Positions 48,463 to 56,787 of a DNA stretch of 64,000 bases are shown in pieces. The DNA comes from Oceanicoccus sagamiensis (GTDB lineage: Bacteria; Pseudomonadota; Gammaproteobacteria; Pseudomonadales; Dasaniaceae), in contig NZ_CP019343.1 of the NCBI RefSeq assembly GCF_002117105.1, positions 3,596,001 to 3,660,000 of the forward strand, read 5' to 3'. The notes beneath the pieces were generated by a model. It made no database searches. It saw nothing but the letters and a program-made list of their open reading frames with translations, and had not been told where the DNA came from. The translations under genes and the position numbers were made by a program. The first letter of the stretch is position 1, and each line of letters starts with the position of its first letter.

Positions 48463-49442
48463 ATGTCTGTTACTTTGTCCGTACTCGATCAATCGATGTC
48501 ACGTTCTGCCAATCATGCCGCGCAAGCCTTGCAGGAAACCCTGCAAATGGCCCAGTTCTGTGAGCAATTGGGTTATCAACGTTTCTGGGTGTCGGAGCAC
48601 CATGCCTTCCGTTCGGTGGCCGGTAGTGCGCCGGAAGTTTTGTTGGCGGCTCTGGGTGCGGCCACTCGTACTATCCGCTTAGGGTCTGGTGGCATTATGC
48701 TGCCACATTACAGTGCCTATAAAGTCGCTGAAGTATTTTCTCTGCTGGCTAATCTATATCCTGGCCGCATTGATCTGGGAGTAGGGCGAGCCCCGGTGCT
48801 GATATGTCCACGGCTAAAGCTCTGGCGACGGATGGTCAGCCCAAATTTGCCCGTTTTCCGCAATTGGTTGAAAGTCTGAGTGAGTATCTATGGCAACCAG
48901 TAACTCAGCCGGTCGTTAGCCCAAAACCACCACCGGGTATTCCATTATGGATGTTGGGTTCCAGTGCCGATAGCGCCTTGCTGGCTGCTCAGCGCGGTCT
49001 GCCTTATAACCTGGCGGCGTTTATCAATCCTCAGGCTGACCCAGCTTTGATTCAGTATTATAAAGAGCGCTTTCAGCCCAGCGAGTTGCAGCAGCAGCCC
49101 TATGCGATTCTTACCATGAGTGTGTTTTGTGCCGATACCGAAGAACAGGCGGCTAAGCTGGCCCATACCCATGATATTAATTTCTTCCGCTTTGTTACAG
49201 GGCAGGCAGGCGAGGTTTCACTAACCCCTGCGGAGGCTGCGGAATTTCCGATGACGCCACAGTTGCAGAGTTTTATTCAGGACCGTTCCAGATTAAGGGC
49301 GACGGGGACAGTAGAGCAGGTAAAAGAAAAAATTACCCGACAGGCGGAAGTATTTTCTGCCGATGAAATTATGGCGGTAACCAATATGCATTATTTTGAA
49401 GATCGCAAACGCTCGTTCGAGTTACTCAAACAAGCTTTCTAA
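48463..49442 (+). pseudogene. Luciferase-like (LLM) flavin-dependent monooxygenase, frame broken
   Basis: The first part (from 48463) is a normal LLM start, with WVSEHHAFRSVAGSAPEVLL and GSGGIMLPHYSAYKVAEVF (in pieces), up to GVGRAP. The frame then goes wrong. Re-reading one G at 48795 gives GADMSTAKALA and a normal C-terminal half to 49442, about 326 residues in all. The G-run (48795-48796) has two G where three are expected. The family uses reduced flavin to oxidise organic substrates. Its place at the end of the acyl-CoA cluster suggests a related hydroxylation or Baeyer-Villiger step, by inference. Confidence 0.85.
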
Positions 49443-49451
49443 TCTAACGAT

Positions 49452-49775
49452 TTAGTAAAGGTCGTCTAACACACCGTTAACAATGTCGGTTTCTATCATG
49501 CTGACCGGGCCATTCCAGTCCTCAGGGTAGATAGTATCGTCGGGGTTAAGGTAATCTTCACTGCTGAGTTCATAGGCATTGCGCCAATCCTCAGGTTCTT
49601 CCACCTCTTCCAGTAGCATTTCATTCCAGTTCTCAAGGTCGTATTCCGTTACAGCGCCATCGATAAGTTGGGTTTCTATCGTGCGGGTGTTTTCGTCCAC
49701 AGCCACGACTTCAAATATCAGCCCTTGCTGGATTTCCCTATACCAGCTGCCAACTTGAGGTGTAGTACTTTTCAT
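49452..49775 (-). CDS. Small acidic protein (DUF6763-like)
   Basis: A 107-residue very acidic protein beginning MKSTTPQVGSWYREIQQGLI, with FEVVAVDENTRTIETQLIDG and a C-terminal stretch rich in Glu, Asp and Trp (EPEDW, PEDWNGP). It resembles small conserved gammaproteobacterial proteins I believe are called DUF6763; the function is unknown. It is convergent with the luciferase-like gene, with a 9-base gap and no visible terminator between them. Confidence 0.7.
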   Translation of the reverse strand: MKSTTPQVGSWYREIQQGLIFEVVAVDENTRTIETQLIDGAVTEYDLENWNEMLLEEVEEPEDWRNAYELSSEDYLNPDDTIYPEDWNGPVSMIETDIVNGVLDDLY

Positions 49776-50129
49776 TTCACGCCCTCTGGTTATCCCATGC
49801 TGTTACTTATACTTAATGTTCAAAGTACCATGTAAAACGGCGCTGTCCATAGGTGATTAAACGGATGGTATAAAGTCTTAATCTGCATCAACAATTCTTA
49901 CACTTTGGAAAACTCAATGAGATTCAATGGCTTATGATTTGTAAATTCGGGGGCGATGTTTTATAAAGGGTTTCTTATAGGCTTTTAATATAAAAATGAC
50001 TTTGATCAAGATAAAATTGTATAAATTTTTCGATCAAAATGATCATTTTTTAACGATTCAGTTTCAGTTAGCCATTGGCTCAACTATTTTAGTACTAAAA
50101 CATCACTTGATCCGACTGTGTGACACTTT
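49776..50129. other. AT-rich intergenic region with a possible ANR/FNR box
   Basis: No gene is seen in these 354 bases. TTGAT-CAAG-ATAAA at 50002-50015 matches the FNR/ANR consensus TTGAT-N4-ATCAA in nine of ten positions. AAAATGATCATTTT at 50036-50049 is a perfect 14-base palindrome. Both lie 80-130 bases before the MscS-type channel gene. No clear promoter could be called. Confidence 0.4.
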
Positions 50130-51251
50130 ATGAATACACCGACTATCGATACCACCTTTTTTGGCCTTAATCTGGCGGAGTACCCATGGCTGTGGGATGT
50201 TTTCGTGCTGGTACTACTGACGTTGCTGGCTCGTTATGTGGTTGGCATGTTATTAAGAAAACTGGAACAGCAACTGAAGAAAACCCATACCCTGTGGGAT
50301 GATGCTTTGTTAGAGGCGGGCCATGCCCCCGCGGGCTGGCTGGTTTGGCTGGTAGGTTTTAGCTGGGTGCTGGAGGTGTTGGTGGTAGAGTCGCAAGCCT
50401 TTGTCTTCACCAGCCTTGGGCCAGTACGGGAGTTGTCGGTAGTACTGCTGTTAGCCTGGTTTATGATTCGGCTGATTAAGCAGGTAGAAATCCGCTTAAT
50501 GTCCGATGAATATTCCTCAGAGCCGGTGGATGCCACGACGGTGCTGGCTGTGGGTAAATTGGTCCGGGCCGCAGTGATTATCACCGTTGCCTTGGTGGTT
50601 CTGCAAACACTGGGCTATAGCATTTCTGGTGTGCTGGCTTTTGGGGGTATTGGCGGAATAGCCGTGGGGTTTGCCGCCAAAGATTTACTGGCCAACTTTT
50701 TTGGTGGCCTTATGGTCTATCTGGATCGACCCTTTGCTGTGGGTGACTGGATTCGCTCCCCAGACCAGGAGATAGAAGGGACTGTTGAGCATATTGGCTG
50801 GCGGCAGACCTGTATTAGGACCTTTGATAAGCGTCCACTCTATATTCCTAATGCAACCTTTAGCCATATCTCGGTGGAAAACCCGTCGCGTATGCTCAAC
50901 CGTCGTATCTATGAAACTATTGGTATTCGCTATGAGGATGCAGGCAAGCTCAAGGCAATTGTCACTGATGTGACTGAACTGCTTAAGCAGCACGAAGAGA
51001 TCGATCAGAACCAGACCATAATTGTTAACTTTAATAGCTTTGCCCCGTCATCGTTGGACTTCTTTGTTTACACCTTTACCAAGACCACCGACTGGGTGAA
51101 ATACCATGAAGTAAAGCAGCGAGTATTGCTGGAAATTCTGGACATTATTTTTAAGCATGATGCGGATGTTGCTTTCCCAACCTCAACCGTCCATATCCCG
51201 GAGGGTATAGGGCTAAACGGCTCGATAGAGCAGCCAGGACCGGTGGTTTAA
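50130..51251 (+). CDS. Mechanosensitive channel of the MscS family
   Basis: A 373-residue inner-membrane protein with about four N-terminal segments. The pore-lining helix and its Gly/Ala-rich packing are seen in GVLAFGGIGGIAVGFAAKDLLANFFGG (in pieces, about residues 170-196). The beta domain follows with VGDWIRSPDQEIEGTVEHIGWR and IRTFDKRPLYIPNATF, standard MscS signatures. It probably releases solutes on hypo-osmotic shock. mtnP begins two bases after its stop codon, so they are probably co-transcribed though not functionally linked. Confidence 0.93.
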   Translation: MNTPTIDTTFFGLNLAEYPWLWDVFVLVLLTLLARYVVGMLLRKLEQQLKKTHTLWDDALLEAGHAPAGWLVWLVGFSWVLEVLVVESQAFVFTSLGPVRELSVVLLLAWFMIRLIKQVEIRLMSDEYSSEPVDATTVLAVGKLVRAAVIITVALVVLQTLGYSISGVLAFGGIGGIAVGFAAKDLLANFFGGLMVYLDRPFAVGDWIRSPDQEIEGTVEHIGWRQTCIRTFDKRPLYIPNATFSHISVENPSRMLNRRIYETIGIRYEDAGKLKAIVTDVTELLKQHEEIDQNQTIIVNFNSFAPSSLDFFVYTFTKTTDWVKYHEVKQRVLLEILDIIFKHDADVAFPTSTVHIPEGIGLNGSIEQPGPVV

Positions 51252-51252
51252 C

Positions 51253-51984
51253 ATGCTGGCGATTATTGGCGGGACTGGCCTTAACGAGTTCAGTGAAGGG
51301 GAGGTTGTGGGGGAGCGCCATAATCATTATGGCTATACCTCAGCGGCCATTGTTCAATCAGAGGTGGCTGGGCGCTCGGTCTGCTTTTTGGCCCGCCATG
51401 GCAATCCCCATACCATAGCACCTCATCAAGTTAATTACCGCGCCAACTTGTGGGCGCTAAAACAGTTGGGTGTTAGCCAAATACTGGCGGTTAATGCCGT
51501 TGGTGGTATTAGTCCAGCGATGGTGGCTGGTGCGTTAGTCTCGCCGGATCAGCTGATTGATTATACCTATGGCCGCGAACATACTTTGTACGATGGCAGT
51601 GATGATAAGCTGGAGCATATTGATTTTAGTTTCCCTTTTGCTGAAAATCTACGCGGCGCATTGAGTCGTGCGGCTGATAGCTGTGCACTACCTTTGTTAG
51701 ATAAAGCAGTTTACGGTGTGACTCAGGGGCCGCGATTAGAAACCGCCGCAGAGATTGACCGGATGGATCGTGACGGCTGTGATATTGTTGGAATGACGGC
51801 TATGCCGGAAGCAGGCTTGGCCAGAGAGTTAGCAATGGATTATGCCAGCCTGTGTTTAGTGGTAAATCCGGCGGCGGGGCGCAGTGATCGTTTGATCACC
51901 ATGGATGATATTCACCGAGTGGTGGATACCGGTATGGTTAAGGTTAGGGCGCTGCTGACGGCTGCGCTGGCTGAGCTTCAATGA
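51253..51984 (+). CDS. mtnP: S-methyl-5'-thioinosine phosphorylase
   Basis: A 243-residue purine nucleoside phosphorylase of the MTAP family. It has IIGGTGLNEF at the start, FLARHGNPHTIAPHQVNYRAN, NAVGGIS, QGPRLETAAEIDRMDRDGCDIVGMTAMPEA (in pieces). The wording resembles Pseudomonas PA3004, which prefers methylthioinosine, rather than adenosine-specific MTAP. It would salvage the by-product of polyamine or quorum-signal synthesis after deamination. Its last 41 bases overlap the convergent csiV gene. Confidence 0.85.
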   Translation: MLAIIGGTGLNEFSEGEVVGERHNHYGYTSAAIVQSEVAGRSVCFLARHGNPHTIAPHQVNYRANLWALKQLGVSQILAVNAVGGISPAMVAGALVSPDQLIDYTYGREHTLYDGSDDKLEHIDFSFPFAENLRGALSRAADSCALPLLDKAVYGVTQGPRLETAAEIDRMDRDGCDIVGMTAMPEAGLARELAMDYASLCLVVNPAAGRSDRLITMDDIHRVVDTGMVKVRALLTAALAELQ

Positions 51985-53059
51985 GCTCTGTATTGCTGCC
52001 CCCAGCTTCGTTAAATTCCGTTTCGACCGTTTCAGGAAATTCATAGGGTGTAATTCTCACCAGCAAGCCCATTAATGGGTGATCAATATAGTGCAGTTCA
52101 TTACTCCGCATTCTCCGTGACTGACGCATGGTGGCGGTTTGTTCAACGGCATATTGATTACCGGCTAAATCGAGAAACGGGTTTTCCATATCATTATTGT
52201 TAACAAATAGCGTGCCTGAGTTGGCAGCTAAGTTGCTCTGGTTAAACACGTCCTGATTGCTGTCGTTAGTCTCAGCTATACCAGAACTGGCACTGGAAGT
52301 TACAGGGGCTTTGGGCAATACCGGCCATGGGTTTTGCAGGCGGCCCGCATTGCTAACAAAAGTGCTTAGCCACAAATCGGTGGTGATATGCAGATAGCGC
52401 TCCAGACCCAGACTAATTGAACCTTCTAACTCAAAATGATTGTCGAATTGATCGCCACCGCGGATAAGCAGGCTTTCAGAGTCATTGCGCTTGCCGATGG
52501 GTTGTCGCCAGGCACCGTGAAATAATTGGCGCAGATCTCTTTGGCGCAATAGTTTTTGCTTGATCTCGGCAAAGCTAAGTTCATCCTTGGCTAGCAGTGT
52601 AAAAGGCTGTTCCTGCAAAGTAACCATAATCGGTTCGGGCAGTAGTATTTGTTCAGCGGCTGCTTCAGCTATGGGGGCGAGAGCCTCTGTTGCTGGGGTC
52701 TGTGTTGCTGATGTGTTAGTTGCTGAGGTATTAGTTGCAGAGCTCTCTGCTTCAGGCAGTACTTCAGTCGTTGCGTCTGTATGCCCTGACCAATCATTAA
52801 GTAGGACTTCAGTTTGTGCGGCCTGCTTCAACTCAACAATACGTTGCGGATATTTTAAGCCCATTTCCTTGGGCCAGACTTCAGTATTGCTGGCGGCAGC
52901 TTCCTGATAGGCAAAAATAAACACCTCAATTTGGTACCATTTTTGTTCGCTATCTTCCTGGCTGCTATCTTGCGCCAGTGCTGTGCCAGTGGCCATTAAT
53001 AAGGTAGTCAGCCCCATCATCGCTAATGAGGCCACTCTCTGTGTTAGTCCGTATTTCAA
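51944..53059 (-). CDS. csiV: CsiV-type peptidoglycan-binding periplasmic protein
   Basis: A 371-residue protein with a Sec signal peptide (cleavage near ALA-QD, about residue 29). The mature N-terminus WYQIEVFIFAYQ is typical of CsiV, a cell-shape factor found next to mfd. The central part has low-complexity SATNTSATNTSATQT (about residues 110-124), and the C-terminal part has YLHITTDLWLS and HYIDHPLMGLLVRITPYEF. It overlaps mfd by 4 bases (ATGA) and runs 41 bases into mtnP at its 3' end. Confidence 0.8.
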   Translation of the reverse strand: MKYGLTQRVASLAMMGLTTLLMATGTALAQDSSQEDSEQKWYQIEVFIFAYQEAAASNTEVWPKEMGLKYPQRIVELKQAAQTEVLLNDWSGHTDATTEVLPEAESSATNTSATNTSATQTPATEALAPIAEAAAEQILLPEPIMVTLQEQPFTLLAKDELSFAEIKQKLLRQRDLRQLFHGAWRQPIGKRNDSESLLIRGGDQFDNHFELEGSISLGLERYLHITTDLWLSTFVSNAGRLQNPWPVLPKAPVTSSASSGIAETNDSNQDVFNQSNLAANSGTLFVNNNDMENPFLDLAGNQYAVEQTATMRQSRRMRSNELHYIDHPLMGLLVRITPYEFPETVETEFNEAGGSNTELIEAQPAQPSAAP

Positions 53060-56000
53060 GCTACCGCCTTGTTTGAGCTGTCAGGGGTTAATAGTTCCAA
53101 TAGCTTATCAATAAAATCAAACCGTTGTTCGGTTTCTTCCAGTGATTCACTAAATTTTAAGGCCGTCGCGCCAGCTAACTGGTAGGTGGCGGGTTGGCTT
53201 TGCACCAATTTAACCAGCGCTATCGGTTCGACCTGAGTATCGTCGGCAAATTCCAATTTACCTCCGGTGGCAGAGCCCTCTACTTTAACAATACCAATTG
53301 CCTGGGCTCGTAGTTTCAGTTCAGTGGCTCTAAACAGGTTTTTAACCGGATCAGGCAATAGGCCAAAGCGATCAATCATCTCAACCTGCAATTCTCTTAA
53401 GTCATTGCTGCTTTCGGCATTGGCAATCCGTTTGTATAAGATCAGACGAGTGTGTACATCGGGTAAATAGTCATCCGGTATTAACGCCGGTAACCTCAGG
53501 TTTACTTCGCTGCCCGGTTTAAAGGCATCTTCAATATTGGTTTCTTTACCTTCCTTAATGGCCTTGACCGCACGTTCAAGCATTTCCATATAGAGCGTAA
53601 AACCAATGCTATGAATTTGACCGCTTTGATCGTCACCCAGCAATTCACCGGCACCACGAATTTCAAGGTCATGGGTGGCGAGGGTAAAGCCCGAGCCAAG
53701 GTCTTCGGCCTGGCTGATCGCATCCAGGCGTTTTTCTGCATCCTTGGTCATATTTTTAATGCCGGGTGTTAGCAGGTAGGCATAGGCCTGATGGTGAGAG
53801 CGGCCAACCCGTCCACGCAATTGGTGTAACTGTGCCAGGCCAAACTTATCGGCCCGATCAATAATAATGGTGTTAGCGCTAGGGACGTCAATACCTGTTT
53901 CTATAATGGTGGTACAGAGCAAGACATTAAAACGTTTATGATAAAAGTCCGACATCACTTGCTCAAGTTGTCGCTCAGGCATTTGGCCGTGGCCAATACC
54001 GATGCGCAATTCGGGTACTAGTTCCTGTAACTCTCTAGCCGTTTGCTCAATGGTTTTTACTTCATTGTGCAGATAATACACCTGACCACCCCGTAAAATT
54101 TCACGCAGCATCGCTTCTTTGATAATGCCTTTATCGGTTTGCCGGACAAAGGTTTTTACCGATAGGCGGCGGGCCGGTGGTGTGGCGATAATCGATAGAT
54201 CGCGCATACCCGACATCGCCATATTTAAGGTACGAGGAATTGGTGTTGCGGTTAAGGTCAGAATGTCGACTTCCGAACGCAGGGATTTCAGCTTCTCTTT
54301 TTGTCTCACACCAAAGCGATGTTCTTCGTCGATAATCAATAAGCCCAGATTATGGTATTTAACATCGCCCTGTAGCAGCTTATGGGTGCCAATTAAAATA
54401 TCCACCTTGCCGGCGGCTACTTTGGCCAGTACTTGTTCGGCTTCCTTGTTGCTGCGGAAACGGGATAATACTTCAACGGTGACCGGCCAGTCGGCGAAGC
54501 GATCCTTAAAGGATTCATAGTGTTGTTGGGCGAGTAGGGTGGTGGGCACTAAAATTGCTACTTGCTTACTATTATGCACGGCAACAAATGCTGCCCGCAT
54601 AGCCACTTCGGTTTTACCAAAGCCCACATCGCCACAGACCAGGCGATCGGTTGCGGTTGGGGCTTCAAGGTCAGAGAGAACCGCAGCAATTGCGGTTTCC
54701 TGATCCGGTGTTTCTTCAAAGGGAAAGCCCGCTGCAAATTTCTCATAGGCTTGCTTGGGGTTGGATAGGGCTTCACCAGGGCGTGCCGCTCTGCGGGCGT
54801 AGATATCCAGTAATTCGGCCGCAACATCGCGAATTTTTTCCGCCGCTTTACGTTTGGCTTTGGACCATTGGTCACTGCCAAGCCGATGCAATGGAGCGTG
54901 TTCTTCATCGGCACCGCTATAGCGGCTGATCAGATGCAGCGATGAAACCGGCACATAGAGTTTGGCGCCGTCGGCATATTCCAGTGTTAGAAATTCCGTG
55001 GTTTCACCCTCAACCCCAATCTCTTGCAAGCCGCGATAACGGCCTACGCCATGATCAAGGTGAACGACTGGCGCACCCATACGTAATTCTGTCAGGTTTT
55101 TAATCACCGCATCGCTATTGTCCTGAGTCTTGCGACGGCGGCGGCTTTGCATCACGCGCTGGCCAAAGAGTTGTGGCTCAGCGATCACGATGGTGTCACT
55201 CAGTTGCAGGCCAGCTTCCAGTGGTCCAATGGCAATCGCCAGGGTTTCATTACCGTCGATAAAGGCCTGCCAGCTTTCACAGCTTTCCGGTTTGATCGAG
55301 TGACGCTGTAATAAATCTAATAAGCTTTCCCTGCGCCCGGCGCTTTCTGCGCAAAATAAAATACGGGCATTGCTGTTACTGATAAGGTCTTCAATCTCTT
55401 TTAATGGATTTTCTGCCTGACTATCGATGGATAAAAAGGCCGGTGGCTGGCAGTCGAAGTTGCTGTTGCCGACTTTTTCTTCCAGCACATCCCGGTGCAT
55501 TACAATACGCGGGTAATTTTTCAGGGCGGCGAATAATTGCTCATTAGGAATAAATAACTGTTGCGGGCTGAGCAATGGCCGTTGGGCGTCGATATTGCGA
55601 TCTTCATAACGGGTATGCAGGTCGCGCCAAAATTGATCGGCGGCGCCTTCCAGGCCTTCAAGGTTAACGATCAGGCTATCTTTGGGTAAAAAATCAAACA
55701 GGGTGCTGGTGCTTTCAAAAAACAGTGGCAGATAATATTCGATACCGGCAGGGGCAATACCTTCACTGACATCCTGATAAATGGAACAGCGGCGATGGTC
55801 TACATCAAACTGTTCATGCCACTGGTTGCGAAAGCGGCGGATCCCCGCTTCATCCAGCGGGAACTCTTTACCCGGCAACAGATTAACGGATTGGATTTGC
55901 TCGACGGTGCGTTGGTTTTCAGGGTCGAAGGTGCGCAGGGTATCAACCTCGTCACCGAACAGGTCAACCCGAAAGGGCATGCTGCTACCCATGGGGAAGA

Positions 56001-56520
56001 TATCCATAATAGAGCCGCGCAGGGCGAACTCACCGTGTTCATAGACGGTGTTGACGCAGCGGTAGCCATTGCCTTCCAGTGTTAGGCGCATGGCTTCAAT
56101 ATCAAACTGCTGACCTATTTCGATGACTAAGCTGTGTGCCTGAAGATACTCGCTGGGCAGTAAGCGGTGCATCAGCGTGGAAACTGGCACCACTAAAATC
56201 CCGCCTTTCATCTGTGATAGGCGATGAAGGGTGTGTAAGCGCTCTGAAATAATATCCTGATGGGGCGAAAACGTATCGTAGGGCAGGGTTTCCCAGTCGG
56301 GAAAGTGCACCACGTCCAGTTCGTTGCCATAAAAGCTCAGTTCCTGCTCATAACGCAGTGCGCTGGCCGTGTCATTACAGATTAATACGGTTAATTGGCC
56401 TGATTGATTGGCGGCATTGGCTATCGCCAGGCTGGCAGCGCTGCCAAATAGGCTGCCCCATCGTTGGCGGTCGCCCGCTTTAGTGCTGATGGCGGGAGAG
56501 AAGAGAGACTTGTGGCTCAT
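53056..56520 (-). CDS. mfd: Transcription-repair coupling factor Mfd
   Basis: An 1154-residue DNA translocase that removes RNA polymerase stalled at lesions and recruits UvrA. The N-terminal UvrB-like module is at about 1-340 and the RNA polymerase-interaction (CarD-like) domain at about 480-550 (GAPVVHLDHGVGRYRGLQ). The helicase motifs are GDVGFGKTEVAMRAAF (Walker A), DEEHRFGV and LTATPIPRTLNMAMSG. LRGRVGRSHHQAYAYLL is motif VI. All domains are intact and the length is normal. csiV follows with overlapping codons. Confidence 0.97.
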   Translation of the reverse strand: MSHKSLFSPAISTKAGDRQRWGSLFGSAASLAIANAANQSGQLTVLICNDTASALRYEQELSFYGNELDVVHFPDWETLPYDTFSPHQDIISERLHTLHRLSQMKGGILVVPVSTLMHRLLPSEYLQAHSLVIEIGQQFDIEAMRLTLEGNGYRCVNTVYEHGEFALRGSIMDIFPMGSSMPFRVDLFGDEVDTLRTFDPENQRTVEQIQSVNLLPGKEFPLDEAGIRRFRNQWHEQFDVDHRRCSIYQDVSEGIAPAGIEYYLPLFFESTSTLFDFLPKDSLIVNLEGLEGAADQFWRDLHTRYEDRNIDAQRPLLSPQQLFIPNEQLFAALKNYPRIVMHRDVLEEKVGNSNFDCQPPAFLSIDSQAENPLKEIEDLISNSNARILFCAESAGRRESLLDLLQRHSIKPESCESWQAFIDGNETLAIAIGPLEAGLQLSDTIVIAEPQLFGQRVMQSRRRRKTQDNSDAVIKNLTELRMGAPVVHLDHGVGRYRGLQEIGVEGETTEFLTLEYADGAKLYVPVSSLHLISRYSGADEEHAPLHRLGSDQWSKAKRKAAEKIRDVAAELLDIYARRAARPGEALSNPKQAYEKFAAGFPFEETPDQETAIAAVLSDLEAPTATDRLVCGDVGFGKTEVAMRAAFVAVHNSKQVAILVPTTLLAQQHYESFKDRFADWPVTVEVLSRFRSNKEAEQVLAKVAAGKVDILIGTHKLLQGDVKYHNLGLLIIDEEHRFGVRQKEKLKSLRSEVDILTLTATPIPRTLNMAMSGMRDLSIIATPPARRLSVKTFVRQTDKGIIKEAMLREILRGGQVYYLHNEVKTIEQTARELQELVPELRIGIGHGQMPERQLEQVMSDFYHKRFNVLLCTTIIETGIDVPSANTIIIDRADKFGLAQLHQLRGRVGRSHHQAYAYLLTPGIKNMTKDAEKRLDAISQAEDLGSGFTLATHDLEIRGAGELLGDDQSGQIHSIGFTLYMEMLERAVKAIKEGKETNIEDAFKPGSEVNLRLPALIPDDYLPDVHTRLILYKRIANAESSNDLRELQVEMIDRFGLLPDPVKNLFRATELKLRAQAIGIVKVEGSATGGKLEFADDTQVEPIALVKLVQSQPATYQLAGATALKFSESLEETEQRFDFIDKLLELLTPDSSNKAVA

Positions 56521-56787
56521 AAAGGCTATTGCTAATGCTGGTCGCTGTATTTTGAGGGCGCTTATTGTAGCGTGACAAGAGGGTTTTTACAGCGCTGTTT
56601 TACGGCAATTTGCTGAGTGGCAGGGGCAATTGCCGCTAAAGATATACCATTATGGCCAATGCAGTGGTTTTATTCGGGCAATTTGTCTCGAAAAGCTCTG
56701 CAAGTGGTTGAACTTGGCGGGGTGAATGAACATAATACGCGCTTTTTTGGCAGGCCCAAATTTTCACATCGATAAAGGTATCCAACC

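Noticed and set aside
49443-49451. A terminator between the luciferase-like gene and the convergent small acidic gene
   Set aside because: Only 9 bases separate the stop codons and no hairpin is visible there.
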